Shown in pieces: positions 52,925 to 62,754 of a stretch of 64,000 nucleotides of DNA. The notes below the pieces were generated by a model that worked only from the letters and a program-made list of their open reading frames with translations, did no database searches and was not told the origin of the DNA. The stretch is from Thermomonas fusca DSM 15424 (GTDB lineage: Bacteria > Pseudomonadota > Gammaproteobacteria > Xanthomonadales > Xanthomonadaceae), in assembly GCF_000423885.1 (NCBI RefSeq), contig NZ_AUIV01000010.1, positions 62,001 through 126,000 of the forward strand, in the 5' to 3' direction. A program made the translations under genes and the position numbers. Position 1 is the stretch's first letter; each line of letters begins with the position of its first letter.

Positions 52925-54139
52925 ATGGATCTGAAAAGCGGCTATCCCTTCTGGGCGGTCAGCAACGGACTGCTGCACGCCTTCCCGCCGCTGGCGCGGG
53001 ACACGCACTGCGACGTGGCCATCATGGGCGCGGGCATCACCGGCGCCCTGATCGCCAGCGAGTTGGCCGACCATGGCCATTCCGTGTGCGTGCTGGACGC
53101 GCGCGACGTGGGCTGGGGCAGCACCGCCGCCAGCACGGCGATGCTGCAGTACGAGATCGACACCCACATGACCGACCTGCGCGACCGCTACGGCGAGGCC
53201 GACGCGGTGCTGGCCTACCGCAGCTGCGTGGAGGCCATCGACCGTCTGCAGGATGTGGCGCGATACGCCGGCAACGTCGGCTTCGCGCGGGCCCGCAGCC
53301 TGTATTTCGCCAGCCGCCGGCGCGACCTGCCGTCGCTGCGATCGGAATTCGCACTGCGGCGGCAACATGGCCTGGATGTCGCCTGGCTGGACGCCGGGCG
53401 GGTGCGGGAACGCTTCGGGTTCGATGCGCCCGCCGCGATCCTGTCCGCCGACGCCGCGCGCGTGGATCCCTACCGCTTGGCCTACCGCCTGCTGGTGAAA
53501 CTGGAGCGGCGCGGGGTGGCGGTGCACGACCGCACCACCGTGGTGCGCTTCACCCCGCGCGTGCGCGGCGTGGAACTGGAGTGCGCCGACGGCACTCTCG
53601 TGAAGGCGAAGCATCTGGTGATGGCCACCGGCTACCAGGCGCAGGGCCTGATCGACCGCAAGGTGGCGGTCAACCGCAGCAGCTATGCCTTCGTCACCGA
53701 TCCCATCGCCCCGGACCTGCTGGGCCCGCTGCGCCACACGCTGGTCTGGGAAACCGCGCGGCCCTATCTGTACCTGCGCACCACCAGCGACGGCCGCCTG
53801 CTGGTGGGGGGAGAAGACGACGCGATCGATATCCCCGCCCGCCGCGATGCCGTAGTGGATCGCAGGGCGCGCAAACTGGCCAAACGGGTCGCCGCGATGC
53901 TCCCGCACCTGCCGGTCACGCCCGCGTTCGCGTGGGGTGGCACCTTTGCCGAAACCGAAGACGGCCTGCCGTGGTTCGGGCCGCACCCGCAGCACGGCCC
54001 GCGGGTGCTGTTCGCGATGGCCTACGGCGGCAACGGCATCACCTATTCGATGCTGGGTGCCGGCCTGCTGCGCGCCATCATCGAGCGCCGCAAGCATCCG
54101 CTGAGGGCGCTGTTCGGCTTCGAACGGGCGGCGCGCTGA
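52925..54139 (+). CDS. DAO-type FAD-dependent oxidoreductase
   Basis: A 404-aa flavoenzyme of the D-amino-acid oxidase/glycine oxidase family. The FAD-binding GAGITG is at about residues 35-40 (CDVAIMGAGITGALIASELA), GWGSTAAST follows as the second FAD contact, and the C-terminal GTFAETEDGLPWFG and GGNGITYSMLGA are conserved. Substrate (amino acid or amine) is unknown. Divergent from katE, which could remove the peroxide such an oxidase makes. Confidence 0.9.
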   Translation: MDLKSGYPFWAVSNGLLHAFPPLARDTHCDVAIMGAGITGALIASELADHGHSVCVLDARDVGWGSTAASTAMLQYEIDTHMTDLRDRYGEADAVLAYRSCVEAIDRLQDVARYAGNVGFARARSLYFASRRRDLPSLRSEFALRRQHGLDVAWLDAGRVRERFGFDAPAAILSADAARVDPYRLAYRLLVKLERRGVAVHDRTTVVRFTPRVRGVELECADGTLVKAKHLVMATGYQAQGLIDRKVAVNRSSYAFVTDPIAPDLLGPLRHTLVWETARPYLYLRTTSDGRLLVGGEDDAIDIPARRDAVVDRRARKLAKRVAAMLPHLPVTPAFAWGGTFAETEDGLPWFGPHPQHGPRVLFAMAYGGNGITYSMLGAGLLRAIIERRKHPLRALFGFERAAR

Positions 54140-54145
54140 TCCGCC

Positions 54146-54988
54146 TCAGTCGCGGGTAGCCAGGCACTGGCCCAGGCGCACGGGGGATTCCGCATGCAGG
54201 TTGGGGCTGAGCGTGGCCACGCCCGGGGGCAGCAGCACGATCACGGTGCTGCCGTAGTTGAAACGCGCCATTTCCGCGAAGCGTTCCAGGCTGATGCCCT
54301 TGCCGCGGTAGTCCCTGCGGGTGATGGCATCGCCGTAGGCGGGGATTTCCACGCCGCCCCACACGGTTTCCACGCCGGACACCAGCAGCGCGCCCACCAT
54401 CACCTGCACCATCGGGCCGAAGTCGGTGTCGAAGTGGCAGACCAGGCGCTCGTTGCGGGCGAACAGGCGCGGCACGCTGGCCACCGCGTCGGTGCCCACC
54501 GAGAACAGCCGGCCGGGAACGTGCACGGTTTCGCGCAGGGTCCCGGTCCACGGCATGTGCACGCGGTGGTAGTCGCGCGGGGACAGGTACACGGTGGCGA
54601 AGCTGCCGTCGCGGAACGGCGCGGCATCCGCCTCGCTGCCCAGCAATTCGGCGGCGGTGAAGCCCTGGCCCTTGGCCTGGAAGATGCGACCTTCGACGAT
54701 CGACCCGCACTGGCTGATGTGGCCGTCGGCCGGCATCAGCAGGGCGCGCGGGTCGGCGTCGGGCGTGCGCGCGCCGGGCTTCAGCGCGCGGGTGAAGAAG
54801 GCGTTGAAGCTGGGGTAGGCGGTGGGATCGGGCTCCGCGGCTTCCGACAGGTCCACGCCGAACCGGCGGGTGACGGTGTCGATCAGCCACTGCTTGAGCC
54901 CGCGGTTTGTGGAATAGGCCAGCCGCCGCGCCAGCGAGGACAGCAGGCGATGCGGCAGCACATAGGTGAGGGCGGTGATCGGGCTCAT
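54146..54988 (-). CDS. psd: Phosphatidylserine decarboxylase proenzyme
   Basis: Makes phosphatidylethanolamine from phosphatidylserine at the inner membrane using a pyruvoyl cofactor. The 280-aa proenzyme has FNAFFTRALKPGAR, DYHRVHMPWTG with the catalytic His, and the self-cleavage site G246-S247 within FNYGSTVIVLLPPG, which creates the alpha chain. The ATG overlaps the stop of the SCO1 gene by 4 nt. Confidence 0.96.
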   Translation of the reverse strand: MSPITALTYVLPHRLLSSLARRLAYSTNRGLKQWLIDTVTRRFGVDLSEAAEPDPTAYPSFNAFFTRALKPGARTPDADPRALLMPADGHISQCGSIVEGRIFQAKGQGFTAAELLGSEADAAPFRDGSFATVYLSPRDYHRVHMPWTGTLRETVHVPGRLFSVGTDAVASVPRLFARNERLVCHFDTDFGPMVQVMVGALLVSGVETVWGGVEIPAYGDAITRRDYRGKGISLERFAEMARFNYGSTVIVLLPPGVATLSPNLHAESPVRLGQCLATRD

Positions 54989-55623
54989 CGGGCGGCCTTG
55001 GTCAGCATTTCAAGGTCGGCGGCAATGCCCTTCACGTCGAACGGCGGCTGGGTCACCCCGGCCATGCGCGCCTGCGGATCCAGCAGCACCAGCGCGGCGC
55101 TGTGGTCGATGCTGTAGTCGGCCGGATCGCCGCTGGCGCCGGGCACCTTCATGAACACCAGCGACAGCGAGCGGGCGAACGCCTCCAGCTGCGGCAGCGG
55201 CGCGGTGGCGGCCAACGAATCGGGATGGAAGGCGCGGGCGTACTGGGCCACCAGCTGCGGGGTGTCGCGCTCCGGGTCGGCGGAGACGAACAGCACGCGC
55301 GGGCGGATGTCCGCGGGCAGCGCCGCCCATTGCTTCTGCGCCCCGGCCAGTTCGGCCAAGGTGGTGGGGCAGACGTCCGGGCAGTGGGTGAAGCCCAGGA
55401 ACACCACCGTCCAGTGGCCTTCCAGCGCCGCCTTGTCCAGCACCTTGCCCCCCTCCTGCTGCAGCGCGAACGCCGGCAACTCGCGCGGGGTGGGCAGCAG
55501 GGTCACCGCGCGGGTGGCGGGCAGGGCGGGCGCGGCCGGCGCGTGCATGCGCTGCGCGGCCCACAGGCCCAGCGCGCCGGCAAGGGCAGCGACGATCAGC
55601 AGGAGAACAAGGCGTCGGGACAT
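54985..55623 (-). CDS. SCO1/SenC-type copper chaperone
   Basis: Membrane-anchored thioredoxin-fold protein that delivers copper to cytochrome c oxidase Cu-A. The 212-aa protein has one N-terminal helix (about 4-23), the copper-binding CPDVC at residues 81-85 and His174 in SIDHSAALVLL. The ATG at 55623 gives the expected length; 15 in-frame codons upstream are not needed. Coupled to psd by a 4-nt overlap. Confidence 0.93.
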   Translation of the reverse strand: MSRRLVLLLIVAALAGALGLWAAQRMHAPAAPALPATRAVTLLPTPRELPAFALQQEGGKVLDKAALEGHWTVVFLGFTHCPDVCPTTLAELAGAQKQWAALPADIRPRVLFVSADPERDTPQLVAQYARAFHPDSLAATAPLPQLEAFARSLSLVFMKVPGASGDPADYSIDHSAALVLLDPQARMAGVTQPPFDVKGIAADLEMLTKAAR

Positions 55624-55704
55624 GACCGTCTGGCATGGAAGCGGCCCGCCATGATACCGGGGTGCCACCGCTATACTTCAGCGCCTTGCCCAGCTGTTGC
55701 CGCC

Positions 55705-56649
55705 ATGTCCCAGGAACTGCAGACCATCATCGACCTGATCCGCTACGGCGCCAGCCGGTTCAACGCGGCGGGCCTGACTTTCGGCCACAGCTTCGACAAT
55801 GCGCTGGACGAGGCGACCCAGCTGACCCTGCACGCCCTGCACCTGCCGCACGACCTGTCGCCGGTGTACGGCAACGCCCGCGTCACCGAGGCGGAGAAGG
55901 AAGACGTGCTGGGGCTGTTCCTGCGCCGCATCGAGGAGCGCATCCCGGCCTGCTACCTGACCGGCGAGGCCTGGTTCGCCGGGTTGAGTTTCAAGTCCGA
56001 CCCGCGCGCGCTGGTGCCGCGCTCGCCGATTGCCGAGCTGATCGAATCCGGCTTCCAGCCGTGGCTGGGTGACCGCGATGTGCGCCGCGCGCTGGACCTG
56101 TGCACCGGCTCCGGCTGTATTGCGATTGCGATGGCGCACTACAACCCGGATTGGCACGTGGACGGCGTGGACATCAGCGACGACGCGCTGGCACTGTCGC
56201 GCGAGAACGAAAAACGCCTGCACGTGCAGAACGTGCGCTTCGTGAAGTCCGACCTGTTCGCCGGCCTGGCCGGAGAGCGCTACGACCTGATCGTCACCAA
56301 TCCGCCCTACGTCACCAATGACGAAACCGACGCCCTGCCGCGCGAATACGCGCACGAGCCGGAACTGGGCCTGCGTGCCGGCGACGACGGCCTGGACCTG
56401 TGCCTGCGCATCCTGCGCGACGCGCCGCTGCACCTGTCGGAAGACGGCCTGCTGATCTGCGAAGTGGGCGAGGCCGAACAGGCGCTGGTCAAGCTGCTGC
56501 CGGAGCTGCCGCTGGCGTGGGTGGAGTTCAAGGTGGGCCAGATGGGTATCTTCGTGGCCGAGTGCGCCGACCTGATCGAGCACAACGCCCGCATCACCCA
56601 GCTGGCCGCCGAGCGTGAAGCGGGTGCGCCGCCGGCGGGGCTGTTCTGA
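55705..56649 (+). CDS. prmB: 50S ribosomal protein L3 glutamine methyltransferase
   Basis: Methylates Gln150 of ribosomal protein L3. The 314-aa SAM-dependent enzyme has DLCTGSGCIAIAMA and the glutamine-methyltransferase motif NPPY at 199-202. The N-terminal helical domain (MSQELQTIIDLIRYGASRF) distinguishes PrmB from PrmC. aroC follows 4 nt later, a conserved pair. Confidence 0.95.
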   Translation: MSQELQTIIDLIRYGASRFNAAGLTFGHSFDNALDEATQLTLHALHLPHDLSPVYGNARVTEAEKEDVLGLFLRRIEERIPACYLTGEAWFAGLSFKSDPRALVPRSPIAELIESGFQPWLGDRDVRRALDLCTGSGCIAIAMAHYNPDWHVDGVDISDDALALSRENEKRLHVQNVRFVKSDLFAGLAGERYDLIVTNPPYVTNDETDALPREYAHEPELGLRAGDDGLDLCLRILRDAPLHLSEDGLLICEVGEAEQALVKLLPELPLAWVEFKVGQMGIFVAECADLIEHNARITQLAAEREAGAPPAGLF

Positions 56650-56653
56650 TTCG

Positions 56654-57763
56654 ATGAACAGCTTTGGCCACCTGCTGCGCGTCACCACCTTCGGCGAATC
56701 GCACGGGCCGGCCATCGGCTGCGTCCTCGACGGCTGCCCGCCGGGCATTGCCATCGCACCGGAAGACTTCGCCCACGACCTCGCGCGGCGCGCCACCGGC
56801 AAGACCCGGCATACCTCGGCGCGACACGAGGCGGACGAGGTGGAAATCCTCTCCGGCGTGTACGAGGGTGTCACCACCGGCACCCCGATCGCCCTGCTGA
56901 TCCGCAATACCGACCAGCGCAGCAGGGACTACAGCGCCATCGCCGCGCAGTTCCGCCCCGGCCACGCCGACTACAGCTACTGGCAGAAGTACGGCATCCG
57001 CGATCCGCGCGGCGGCGGGCGTTCCAGCGCGCGCGAGACGACGATGCGGGTGGCCGCGGCGGTCATCGCCAGGAAATGGCTGGGGCAGCGCGGCGTGACC
57101 GTGCGCGGCTGCATGACCCAGATCGGCGATGTCGTGCCGCGCGCGCATGACTGGAGCGCGGTCGAAGGCAACCCGTTCTTCTGGCCTTGCGCGGAGCAGG
57201 TGTCAGAACTTGAAAGCTACATGGACGCGCTGCGCAAGTCCGGTGATTCGGTCGGCGCGCGCGTGCTGGTGGTGGCCGACGGCGTGCCGCCGGGCTGGGG
57301 CGAGCCGATCTACGGAAAACTCGATGGCGAGCTGGCGGCGGCGATGATGTCGATCAACGCGGTCAAGGGTGTGGAGATCGGCGACGGCTTCGCCTCCGTC
57401 GCTTCGAGAGGCAGCGAGCACCGCGACGTGATGACGCCGGCGGGCTTCCTGTCCAACCATGCCGGCGGCATCCTCGGCGGCATCTCCACCGGCCAGCAGG
57501 TGTCGGTGTCGGTGGCGTTCAAGCCGACCTCCAGCCTGCGCCTGCCGGTGCAGGGGCTGGACGTGGATGGCAACGTGGTGGACGTGGTCACCACCGGCCG
57601 CCATGACCCCTGCGTCGGCATCCGTGCCACCCCCATCTGCGAGGCCATGCTGGCGCTGGTGCTGATGGACCAGGCGCTGCGCCATCGCGCGCAGTGCGGC
57701 GACGTGGGCGAAGTCGCGCCGCGCATCGCGGGCACCACCTCCATTACCGACACCAAACGATAG
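56654..57763 (+). CDS. aroC: Chorismate synthase
   Basis: Last shikimate-pathway enzyme; makes chorismate from EPSP using reduced FMN. The 369-aa protein starts MNSFGHLLRVTTFGESHGPA with the signature GESHGPAIGC, and contains RPGHADYSYWQKYG, RGGGRSSARETT and the FMN-site HDPCVGIRATP. It supplies chorismate for the Trp genes further on. ATG at 56654 with coupling to prmB is preferred over an upstream in-frame start. Confidence 0.97.
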   Translation: MNSFGHLLRVTTFGESHGPAIGCVLDGCPPGIAIAPEDFAHDLARRATGKTRHTSARHEADEVEILSGVYEGVTTGTPIALLIRNTDQRSRDYSAIAAQFRPGHADYSYWQKYGIRDPRGGGRSSARETTMRVAAAVIARKWLGQRGVTVRGCMTQIGDVVPRAHDWSAVEGNPFFWPCAEQVSELESYMDALRKSGDSVGARVLVVADGVPPGWGEPIYGKLDGELAAAMMSINAVKGVEIGDGFASVASRGSEHRDVMTPAGFLSNHAGGILGGISTGQQVSVSVAFKPTSSLRLPVQGLDVDGNVVDVVTTGRHDPCVGIRATPICEAMLALVLMDQALRHRAQCGDVGEVAPRIAGTTSITDTKR

Positions 57764-57878
57764 CGGCGCGCCGCCGGCTTGGCCCCCACGGGCAGCAGCG
57801 CGCCGCAGCGGCAGTCGCAGACAGACCCCATTCCCCGCAGGCGCTTCGACGCGCCGCATGCAGATCCCGAGGCAACAG

Positions 57879-58919
57879 ATGAGCAAGCAATACAAGGTGG
57901 CTGTGGTCGGCGCGACCGGCGCGGTCGGCGAGACGATGCTGTCGATCCTGGCCGAGCGCGATTTCCCGGTCGGCGAACTGGTGGCGCTGGCCAGCGAGCG
58001 CTCGGCCGGCGGCAAGGTCGAGTTCGGCGACGAAGAGCTGGTGGTGCAGGATCTGGCGACGTTCGACCCCTCGGGCGTCGACATCGCGCTGTTCTCCGCC
58101 GGTGGCTCGGTGTCGAAGGAGTACGCGCCGAAGTTCGCCGCCGCCGGCGCGGTGGTGATCGACAACTCCTCGACCTTCCGCTACGACGACGACGTGCCGC
58201 TGGTGGTCAGCGAGGTGAACCCGGAGCAGGTGCGCAACCGCCCACGCGGCATCATCGCCAATCCCAACTGCTCCACCATGCAGCTGATGCCGGTGCTGGC
58301 GCCGATCCACAAGCTGTACGGCATCGAGCGCGTCAACGTTGCCACCTACCAGTCGGTCTCCGGCGGTGGCCGCAGCGCGATGGAGGAGCTGGGCCGGCAG
58401 ACCGCGGCGCTGCTCAGTTTCCAGGACCCGGCGCCGTCGAAGTTCCCGGTGCAGATCGCCTTCAACCTGATCCCGCACATCGACGAGTTCCAGCCCAACG
58501 GCTACACCAAGGAAGAGATGAAGCTGGTGTGGGAGACGCAGAAGATCCTCGGCGATGCGTCCATCCAGGTGAACCCCACCGCGGTGCGGGTGCCGGTGTT
58601 CTTCGGCCATTCCGAAGCGGTGAACATCGAGACGAAGAAGAAGATCACCGCGGACGAAGCGCGCGCGCTGCTGCGCGAAGCGCCCGGCGTGGAAGTGGTG
58701 GACGAGCACAAGGCCGGCGGCTATCCGACGCCGGTGACCCATGCTTCGGGCAAGGATCCTGTCTTCGTCGGCCGCATCCGCGAGGACTTTTCGCATCCGC
58801 GCGGGCTGAACCTGTGGGTGGTGGCCGACAACATCCGCAAGGGCGCGGCCCTCAACGCGGTGCAGATCGCCGAGCTGCTGGTGGCAGAAGGCTTGCCGCC
58901 GAAGCCCGCGCGCAGCTAG
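57879..58919 (+). CDS. asd: Aspartate-semialdehyde dehydrogenase
   Basis: Reduces aspartyl phosphate to aspartate semialdehyde for Lys/DAP, Met and Thr. The 346-aa protein has GATGAVGETML at the N-terminus for NADP, catalytic Cys131 in NPNCSTMQL and the QSVSGGGRSAMEEL block. GAGG lies 6 nt before the ATG at 57879. It precedes fimV, as in many gammaproteobacteria. Confidence 0.96.
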   Translation: MSKQYKVAVVGATGAVGETMLSILAERDFPVGELVALASERSAGGKVEFGDEELVVQDLATFDPSGVDIALFSAGGSVSKEYAPKFAAAGAVVIDNSSTFRYDDDVPLVVSEVNPEQVRNRPRGIIANPNCSTMQLMPVLAPIHKLYGIERVNVATYQSVSGGGRSAMEELGRQTAALLSFQDPAPSKFPVQIAFNLIPHIDEFQPNGYTKEEMKLVWETQKILGDASIQVNPTAVRVPVFFGHSEAVNIETKKKITADEARALLREAPGVEVVDEHKAGGYPTPVTHASGKDPVFVGRIREDFSHPRGLNLWVVADNIRKGAALNAVQIAELLVAEGLPPKPARS

Positions 58920-58952
58920 AGTCACCACGCCTGGGCGGGGGATGGAGCACAC

Positions 58953-61067
58953 GTGATCGGAACATTGCGAACGGCGGTGGCAGCCGCGCTGCTGCTGGCG
59001 GCGGGGAATGCGTGGGCGCTCGGCCTGGGCCAGATCCAGGTCAAGAGCAAGCGCAACCAGCCGCTGCTTGCGGAAATCCCCATCGTCTCCACCACCCCCG
59101 GTGAGCTGGCGGCGCTGCAGGCGCGGCTGGCTTCGCCGGAGACCTTCCGCCGGGTCGGCCTGGCGCCGCCCAGCGGTGTCGCCGCCGACCTCCAGTTCAG
59201 TCTCGGCAGCGATGCCAAGGGGCGGCCGGTCATCCGCGTGACCACGATCCGGCCGATCGAACAGCCGGTGCTGAGTTTCCTGATCGAGGTGGATTGGGGC
59301 GCAGGCCGGCTGGTGCGCGAGTACTCGGCGCTGATGGACGCCCCCAATACCGCCGGCGCGGTGCTGCCGCCGCAGGTCAGCGTGCCGCAAACCCCGGTGC
59401 CGGCGCTGGTGCAGCGCCCGCAGCCGGTGGCGGTCGCTTCGGCGCCGCTGGCGCCTGCGCCGGTTGCCGCCACCAACCGGCCGTCGCCTGCACCCGCGCC
59501 TGCGCCTGCGCGGATGCCGGTGGAAGCGCCAGCGCCTTCGGGCGCGGTGCCGGTGTCGCAGCCGGACCGGGCCGCGCCGGTTGCGGCGGCGCCAATCTCC
59601 GCGTTCGAACCCGAGCCGGCTGCAGCTTCCATGCAGTACGGCCCGATCAAGCCCGGCGAATCGCTGTCGAAGATCGCCAGCGGCATGGATCTGCGCCGCA
59701 GTTTCAGCCTCGAGCAAACCATGCTGGCGCTGCTGCAGGCCAACCCCGACGCCTTCCTGGGCGATGACGTCAACCGCCTGCGCAGCGGCGCGGTACTGCG
59801 GGTGCCCAGCCGCGAAGACGTGGCGAAGATCAGCGCCGAGGAAGCCGCGCAGGTGGTGCGCCAGCAGGCCCGCCAGTGGCGGCAGGCGCGGCGCGCGGTG
59901 CGCCAGCCCGACGCCGCGTCGGCTGCGAATGCCGCCAGCGCTCCTGCGGCGAGCAAACCGGCGATGCCGAAACCGGCGCCGGCTGCGAACGAGAAAACAC
60001 CCGCGGTCAAGCCCGCGGCGGTGGCTGCAGCGCCCAAGCCGGCCCCGGCGGCAGCGCCGCGGCGGGAAGACGCGCGCCTGCAGATCGTGCCGCCAACGGC
60101 ACCGGGCAAGGCCACGGGCAACAAATCCGGCACCAGCGCCGGTGGCGAGGGCAGCATGCTGCAACAGGAATTGCGTCAGCGCGACGAGGACATCGCGGCC
60201 AAGTCGGCCGAGATCGGCGAGTTGAAGGAGCGTTTGGCGGATCTGGAAAAGCTCAAGGACGAACAGCAGAAGCTGCTGTCGCTGAAGGACAGCGAGCTGG
60301 CCGCCGCGCAGGCGCGACTGGCCGCGAGCAACCAGGCGGCACAGGCCAAGGCCGCAGCGGTCGCCACCAAGGCCGGCACCGAGCAGGCCGCGCCCGCCGA
60401 GGTCGCTGACAAGGGCGCGATGATGCCCTGGCTGTGGGGTGGCCTGGGCGTGGTTGTGCTGGCGCTGCTGGCGTGGCTGGTGGCCGGCCGCCGCAAGCAG
60501 GCCCCGGCGCCGCGGCGCAGCGTGTTCGACAGTGAGGCGCTGGCCGCCGGCATGGCCGCGCCCACGCTGCATCAGGTGGAGCCGGTGCAGCAGGACGTGG
60601 GCGAGGAAATCCAGCTGGACGATGCACGCGACGCTGCCGATGCGGCAGCGCCCATCGACGCATCCCCGGCAGCCGAACCCAAGGCCCACGCCGAGGCGAC
60701 CATCGACATGTCGCGCGTTGTGCCTCAGGCAGAGGCGGAGACGCCCGCCTGGCATTCGAGCTGGATGAAGGTCGAGCCGGCAGCGCCGGTCGCGCCGTCG
60801 GCACAGTTGGTCGCTGAGCAGGAAGCGCCAGTGGAAGTCGCCACCGACGTTGCCGTCGCAGAGGTGCAGCTGGCGGAAGACGATCTGCCCAACCTGGCGG
60901 CCGTGCCCGCGCAGGCCAGCCCCGAGCAGCGCTTCAAGCTGGCGCGCGCCTTCCTCGACGTGGGCGACGAGTTCTCCGCCCAGCAGCTGCTGCTGGAGCT
61001 GCTCGACCACGAGGACGAAGCGGTCAGCGACGAAGCCGCGCGCATGCTCAGCAAGCTGGTGGGCTGA
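58953..61067 (+). CDS. fimV: FimV-type pilus assembly / polar hub protein
   Basis: A 704-aa inner-membrane protein that organises type IV pilus and type II secretion machinery and polar complexes. It has a GTG start with GGAG upstream, a signal peptide (about 1-23), the conserved N-domain LGQIQVKSKRNQPLLAEI, a LysM-like segment (YGPIKPGESLSKIASGMD), Pro/Ala-rich stretches, a coiled coil (about 405-465), one membrane helix (about 490-511) and the C-terminal cytoplasmic FimV TPR block (RFKLARAFLDVGDEFSAQQL). Confidence 0.93.
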   Translation: MIGTLRTAVAAALLLAAGNAWALGLGQIQVKSKRNQPLLAEIPIVSTTPGELAALQARLASPETFRRVGLAPPSGVAADLQFSLGSDAKGRPVIRVTTIRPIEQPVLSFLIEVDWGAGRLVREYSALMDAPNTAGAVLPPQVSVPQTPVPALVQRPQPVAVASAPLAPAPVAATNRPSPAPAPAPARMPVEAPAPSGAVPVSQPDRAAPVAAAPISAFEPEPAAASMQYGPIKPGESLSKIASGMDLRRSFSLEQTMLALLQANPDAFLGDDVNRLRSGAVLRVPSREDVAKISAEEAAQVVRQQARQWRQARRAVRQPDAASAANAASAPAASKPAMPKPAPAANEKTPAVKPAAVAAAPKPAPAAAPRREDARLQIVPPTAPGKATGNKSGTSAGGEGSMLQQELRQRDEDIAAKSAEIGELKERLADLEKLKDEQQKLLSLKDSELAAAQARLAASNQAAQAKAAAVATKAGTEQAAPAEVADKGAMMPWLWGGLGVVVLALLAWLVAGRRKQAPAPRRSVFDSEALAAGMAAPTLHQVEPVQQDVGEEIQLDDARDAADAAAPIDASPAAEPKAHAEATIDMSRVVPQAEAETPAWHSSWMKVEPAAPVAPSAQLVAEQEAPVEVATDVAVAEVQLAEDDLPNLAAVPAQASPEQRFKLARAFLDVGDEFSAQQLLLELLDHEDEAVSDEAARMLSKLVG

Positions 61068-61090
61068 GGCGCGCCGGCGAGAGCGAAGCG

Positions 61091-61885
61091 ATGCGGCTGG
61101 CACTCGGGGTCGAATACGACGGCGGCGGCTTTTCCGGCTGGCAGCGGCTGAGCCCGGCCGGCGCGCTGGAGGCTGACGGCAGCCTGCAGACCGCGCTGGA
61201 GATGGCGCTGTCGAAGGTGGCCGCGGCGCCCATCGACACGGTCTGCTCCGGCCGCACCGATGCCGGCGTGCACGCGCGCTGCCAGGTGGTGCATTTCGAT
61301 ACCGAGGCCGCCCGCGACGCGCGCGGCTGGATCCTGGGCACCACCGCCAACCTGCCGCCGACCATGGCGGTGCGGTGGTGCGTGCCGGTGGCCGATGACT
61401 TCAATGCGCGCTTCTCGGCGCGCGCGCGCCGCTACCGCTACCGGATACTCAACCGCAGCGCGAGGCCGGGTTTGGAGCGGCAGTACCTGGGCTGGGAGCG
61501 CATGCCGCTCGACGCCGCGGCGATGCACGAAGCCGCGCAGGCGCTGCCGGGCGAGCGCGATTTTTCCGCCTTCCGCAGCGCGCAGTGCCAGGCCACCCAT
61601 GCGCGCCGCAACCTGCAGCAGATTTCCGTCACCCGCACCGGCGACGAGGTGGTGGTGGAAGTGCAGGCCAATGCGTTCCTGCATCACATGGTGCGCAACA
61701 TCGTCGGCTCGCTGCTGGTGGTGGGGCGTGGCGAGCGGCCGGTGGCGTGGATCGCCGAGTTGCTGGAGGGGCGCGACCGCACCGTCGCCGGCCCCACCGC
61801 GCCGTCGGCCGGGCTGCTGTTCCTCGGGCCAAAATATCCGCCGCACTGGAACCTGCCGGCCGAAGCCTGCGGGGAGTTCGAGTAG
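61091..61885 (+). CDS. truA: tRNA pseudouridine synthase A
   Basis: Isomerises U38-U40 in tRNA anticodon stems to pseudouridine. The 264-aa protein has catalytic Asp57 in SGRTDAGVHA and the conserved ANAFLHHMVRNIVGSLL. It lies 23 nt after fimV and 3 nt before trpF, the common order in Pseudomonas and Xanthomonas. Confidence 0.96.
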   Translation: MRLALGVEYDGGGFSGWQRLSPAGALEADGSLQTALEMALSKVAAAPIDTVCSGRTDAGVHARCQVVHFDTEAARDARGWILGTTANLPPTMAVRWCVPVADDFNARFSARARRYRYRILNRSARPGLERQYLGWERMPLDAAAMHEAAQALPGERDFSAFRSAQCQATHARRNLQQISVTRTGDEVVVEVQANAFLHHMVRNIVGSLLVVGRGERPVAWIAELLEGRDRTVAGPTAPSAGLLFLGPKYPPHWNLPAEACGEFE

Positions 61886-61888
61886 GCC

Positions 61889-62545
61889 ATGGCCGGATCG
61901 CACATCCGCACCCGCATCAAGTTCTGCGGCCTGACCCGGCCCGGCGACGCGCGCCTGGCCTGCGAGCTGGGCGTGGACGCGGTGGGGGTGATCTTCGCCG
62001 CGCGCAGCCGGCGCCGGGTGGCGCCGGCGCGGGCGGCAGCGGTGCGCGCGGCGCTGTCCCCGCTGGTCACGCTGGTGGCGCTGTTCATGGACAACGACGA
62101 GCGCGAGGTGCGCGCGGCGATCGAGGAGGCGCGGCCGACCCTGCTGCAGTTCCACGGCAGCGAGGACGATGCCTTCTGCCGCCGTTTCGGGCTGCCCTAC
62201 CTCAAGGGGCTGGGCCTGGGCGGCGCCCGCGTGGAGGCGGGCACGCTGCGCGCGCGCTGGCCGCACGCGGCCGGCTTCGTTCTGGATGGCCACGCGCCGG
62301 GCGCGCCCGGTGGCAGCGGGCAGCGGCTGGCGGCGGCGGACATCCCGCCCGACCTGGACCGGCCGTGGCTGCTGGCCGGCGGCCTGGACCCGGACAATGT
62401 CGGCGACGCCGTGCGCGCCGTGCGCCCCTGGGGCGTGGACGTGGCTGGCGGCATCGAACTGTCCCCGGGGATCAAGGACGGCCTGCGCATGCGCCGGTTC
62501 GTGGAGGCCGTGCGTGCGGCCGACGCGGACGCGACGGCGCCATGA
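61889..62545 (+). CDS. trpF: Phosphoribosylanthranilate isomerase
   Basis: Third step of tryptophan synthesis. The 218-aa (beta/alpha)8 barrel begins MAGSHIRTRIKFCGLTRPGD with the catalytic Cys in KFCGLTR, has VALFMDNDEREV, LLQFHGSE and the phosphate-binding LAGGLDPDNV. A stand-alone trpF, next to trpB, is the normal arrangement here (not fused to trpC). Confidence 0.95.
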   Translation: MAGSHIRTRIKFCGLTRPGDARLACELGVDAVGVIFAARSRRRVAPARAAAVRAALSPLVTLVALFMDNDEREVRAAIEEARPTLLQFHGSEDDAFCRRFGLPYLKGLGLGGARVEAGTLRARWPHAAGFVLDGHAPGAPGGSGQRLAAADIPPDLDRPWLLAGGLDPDNVGDAVRAVRPWGVDVAGGIELSPGIKDGLRMRRFVEAVRAADADATAP

Positions 62546-62754
62546 TCGGGTAGGCTATGGCCACGCCATGAAGACTTCCAACCGCCCCCGCGCACCCTTC
62601 GGCCGCTCGCTGCGGCGATGGCGGCGCGTGCCCGCGGCGGCGGTGAGATAAGGCCGCGCTTGCCTTGCGCGCCCCTCCGTCGGGCGCACGCCATTCGTTT
62701 CGACCTGCGCCAGCGGTGACTCGCCGCGCGCGTTCCGACACCGGAGACTTCAGC

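Noticed and set aside
57744..61103. 1119-codon frame antisense to asd and fimV
   Set aside because: Shadow frame caused by the Ala/Pro-rich fimV sequence on the plus strand.
62568..62651. 27-codon basic ORF between trpF and trpB as a possible Trp leader peptide
   Set aside because: Only one Trp codon, no terminator/antiterminator pair after it, and no good ribosome-binding site.
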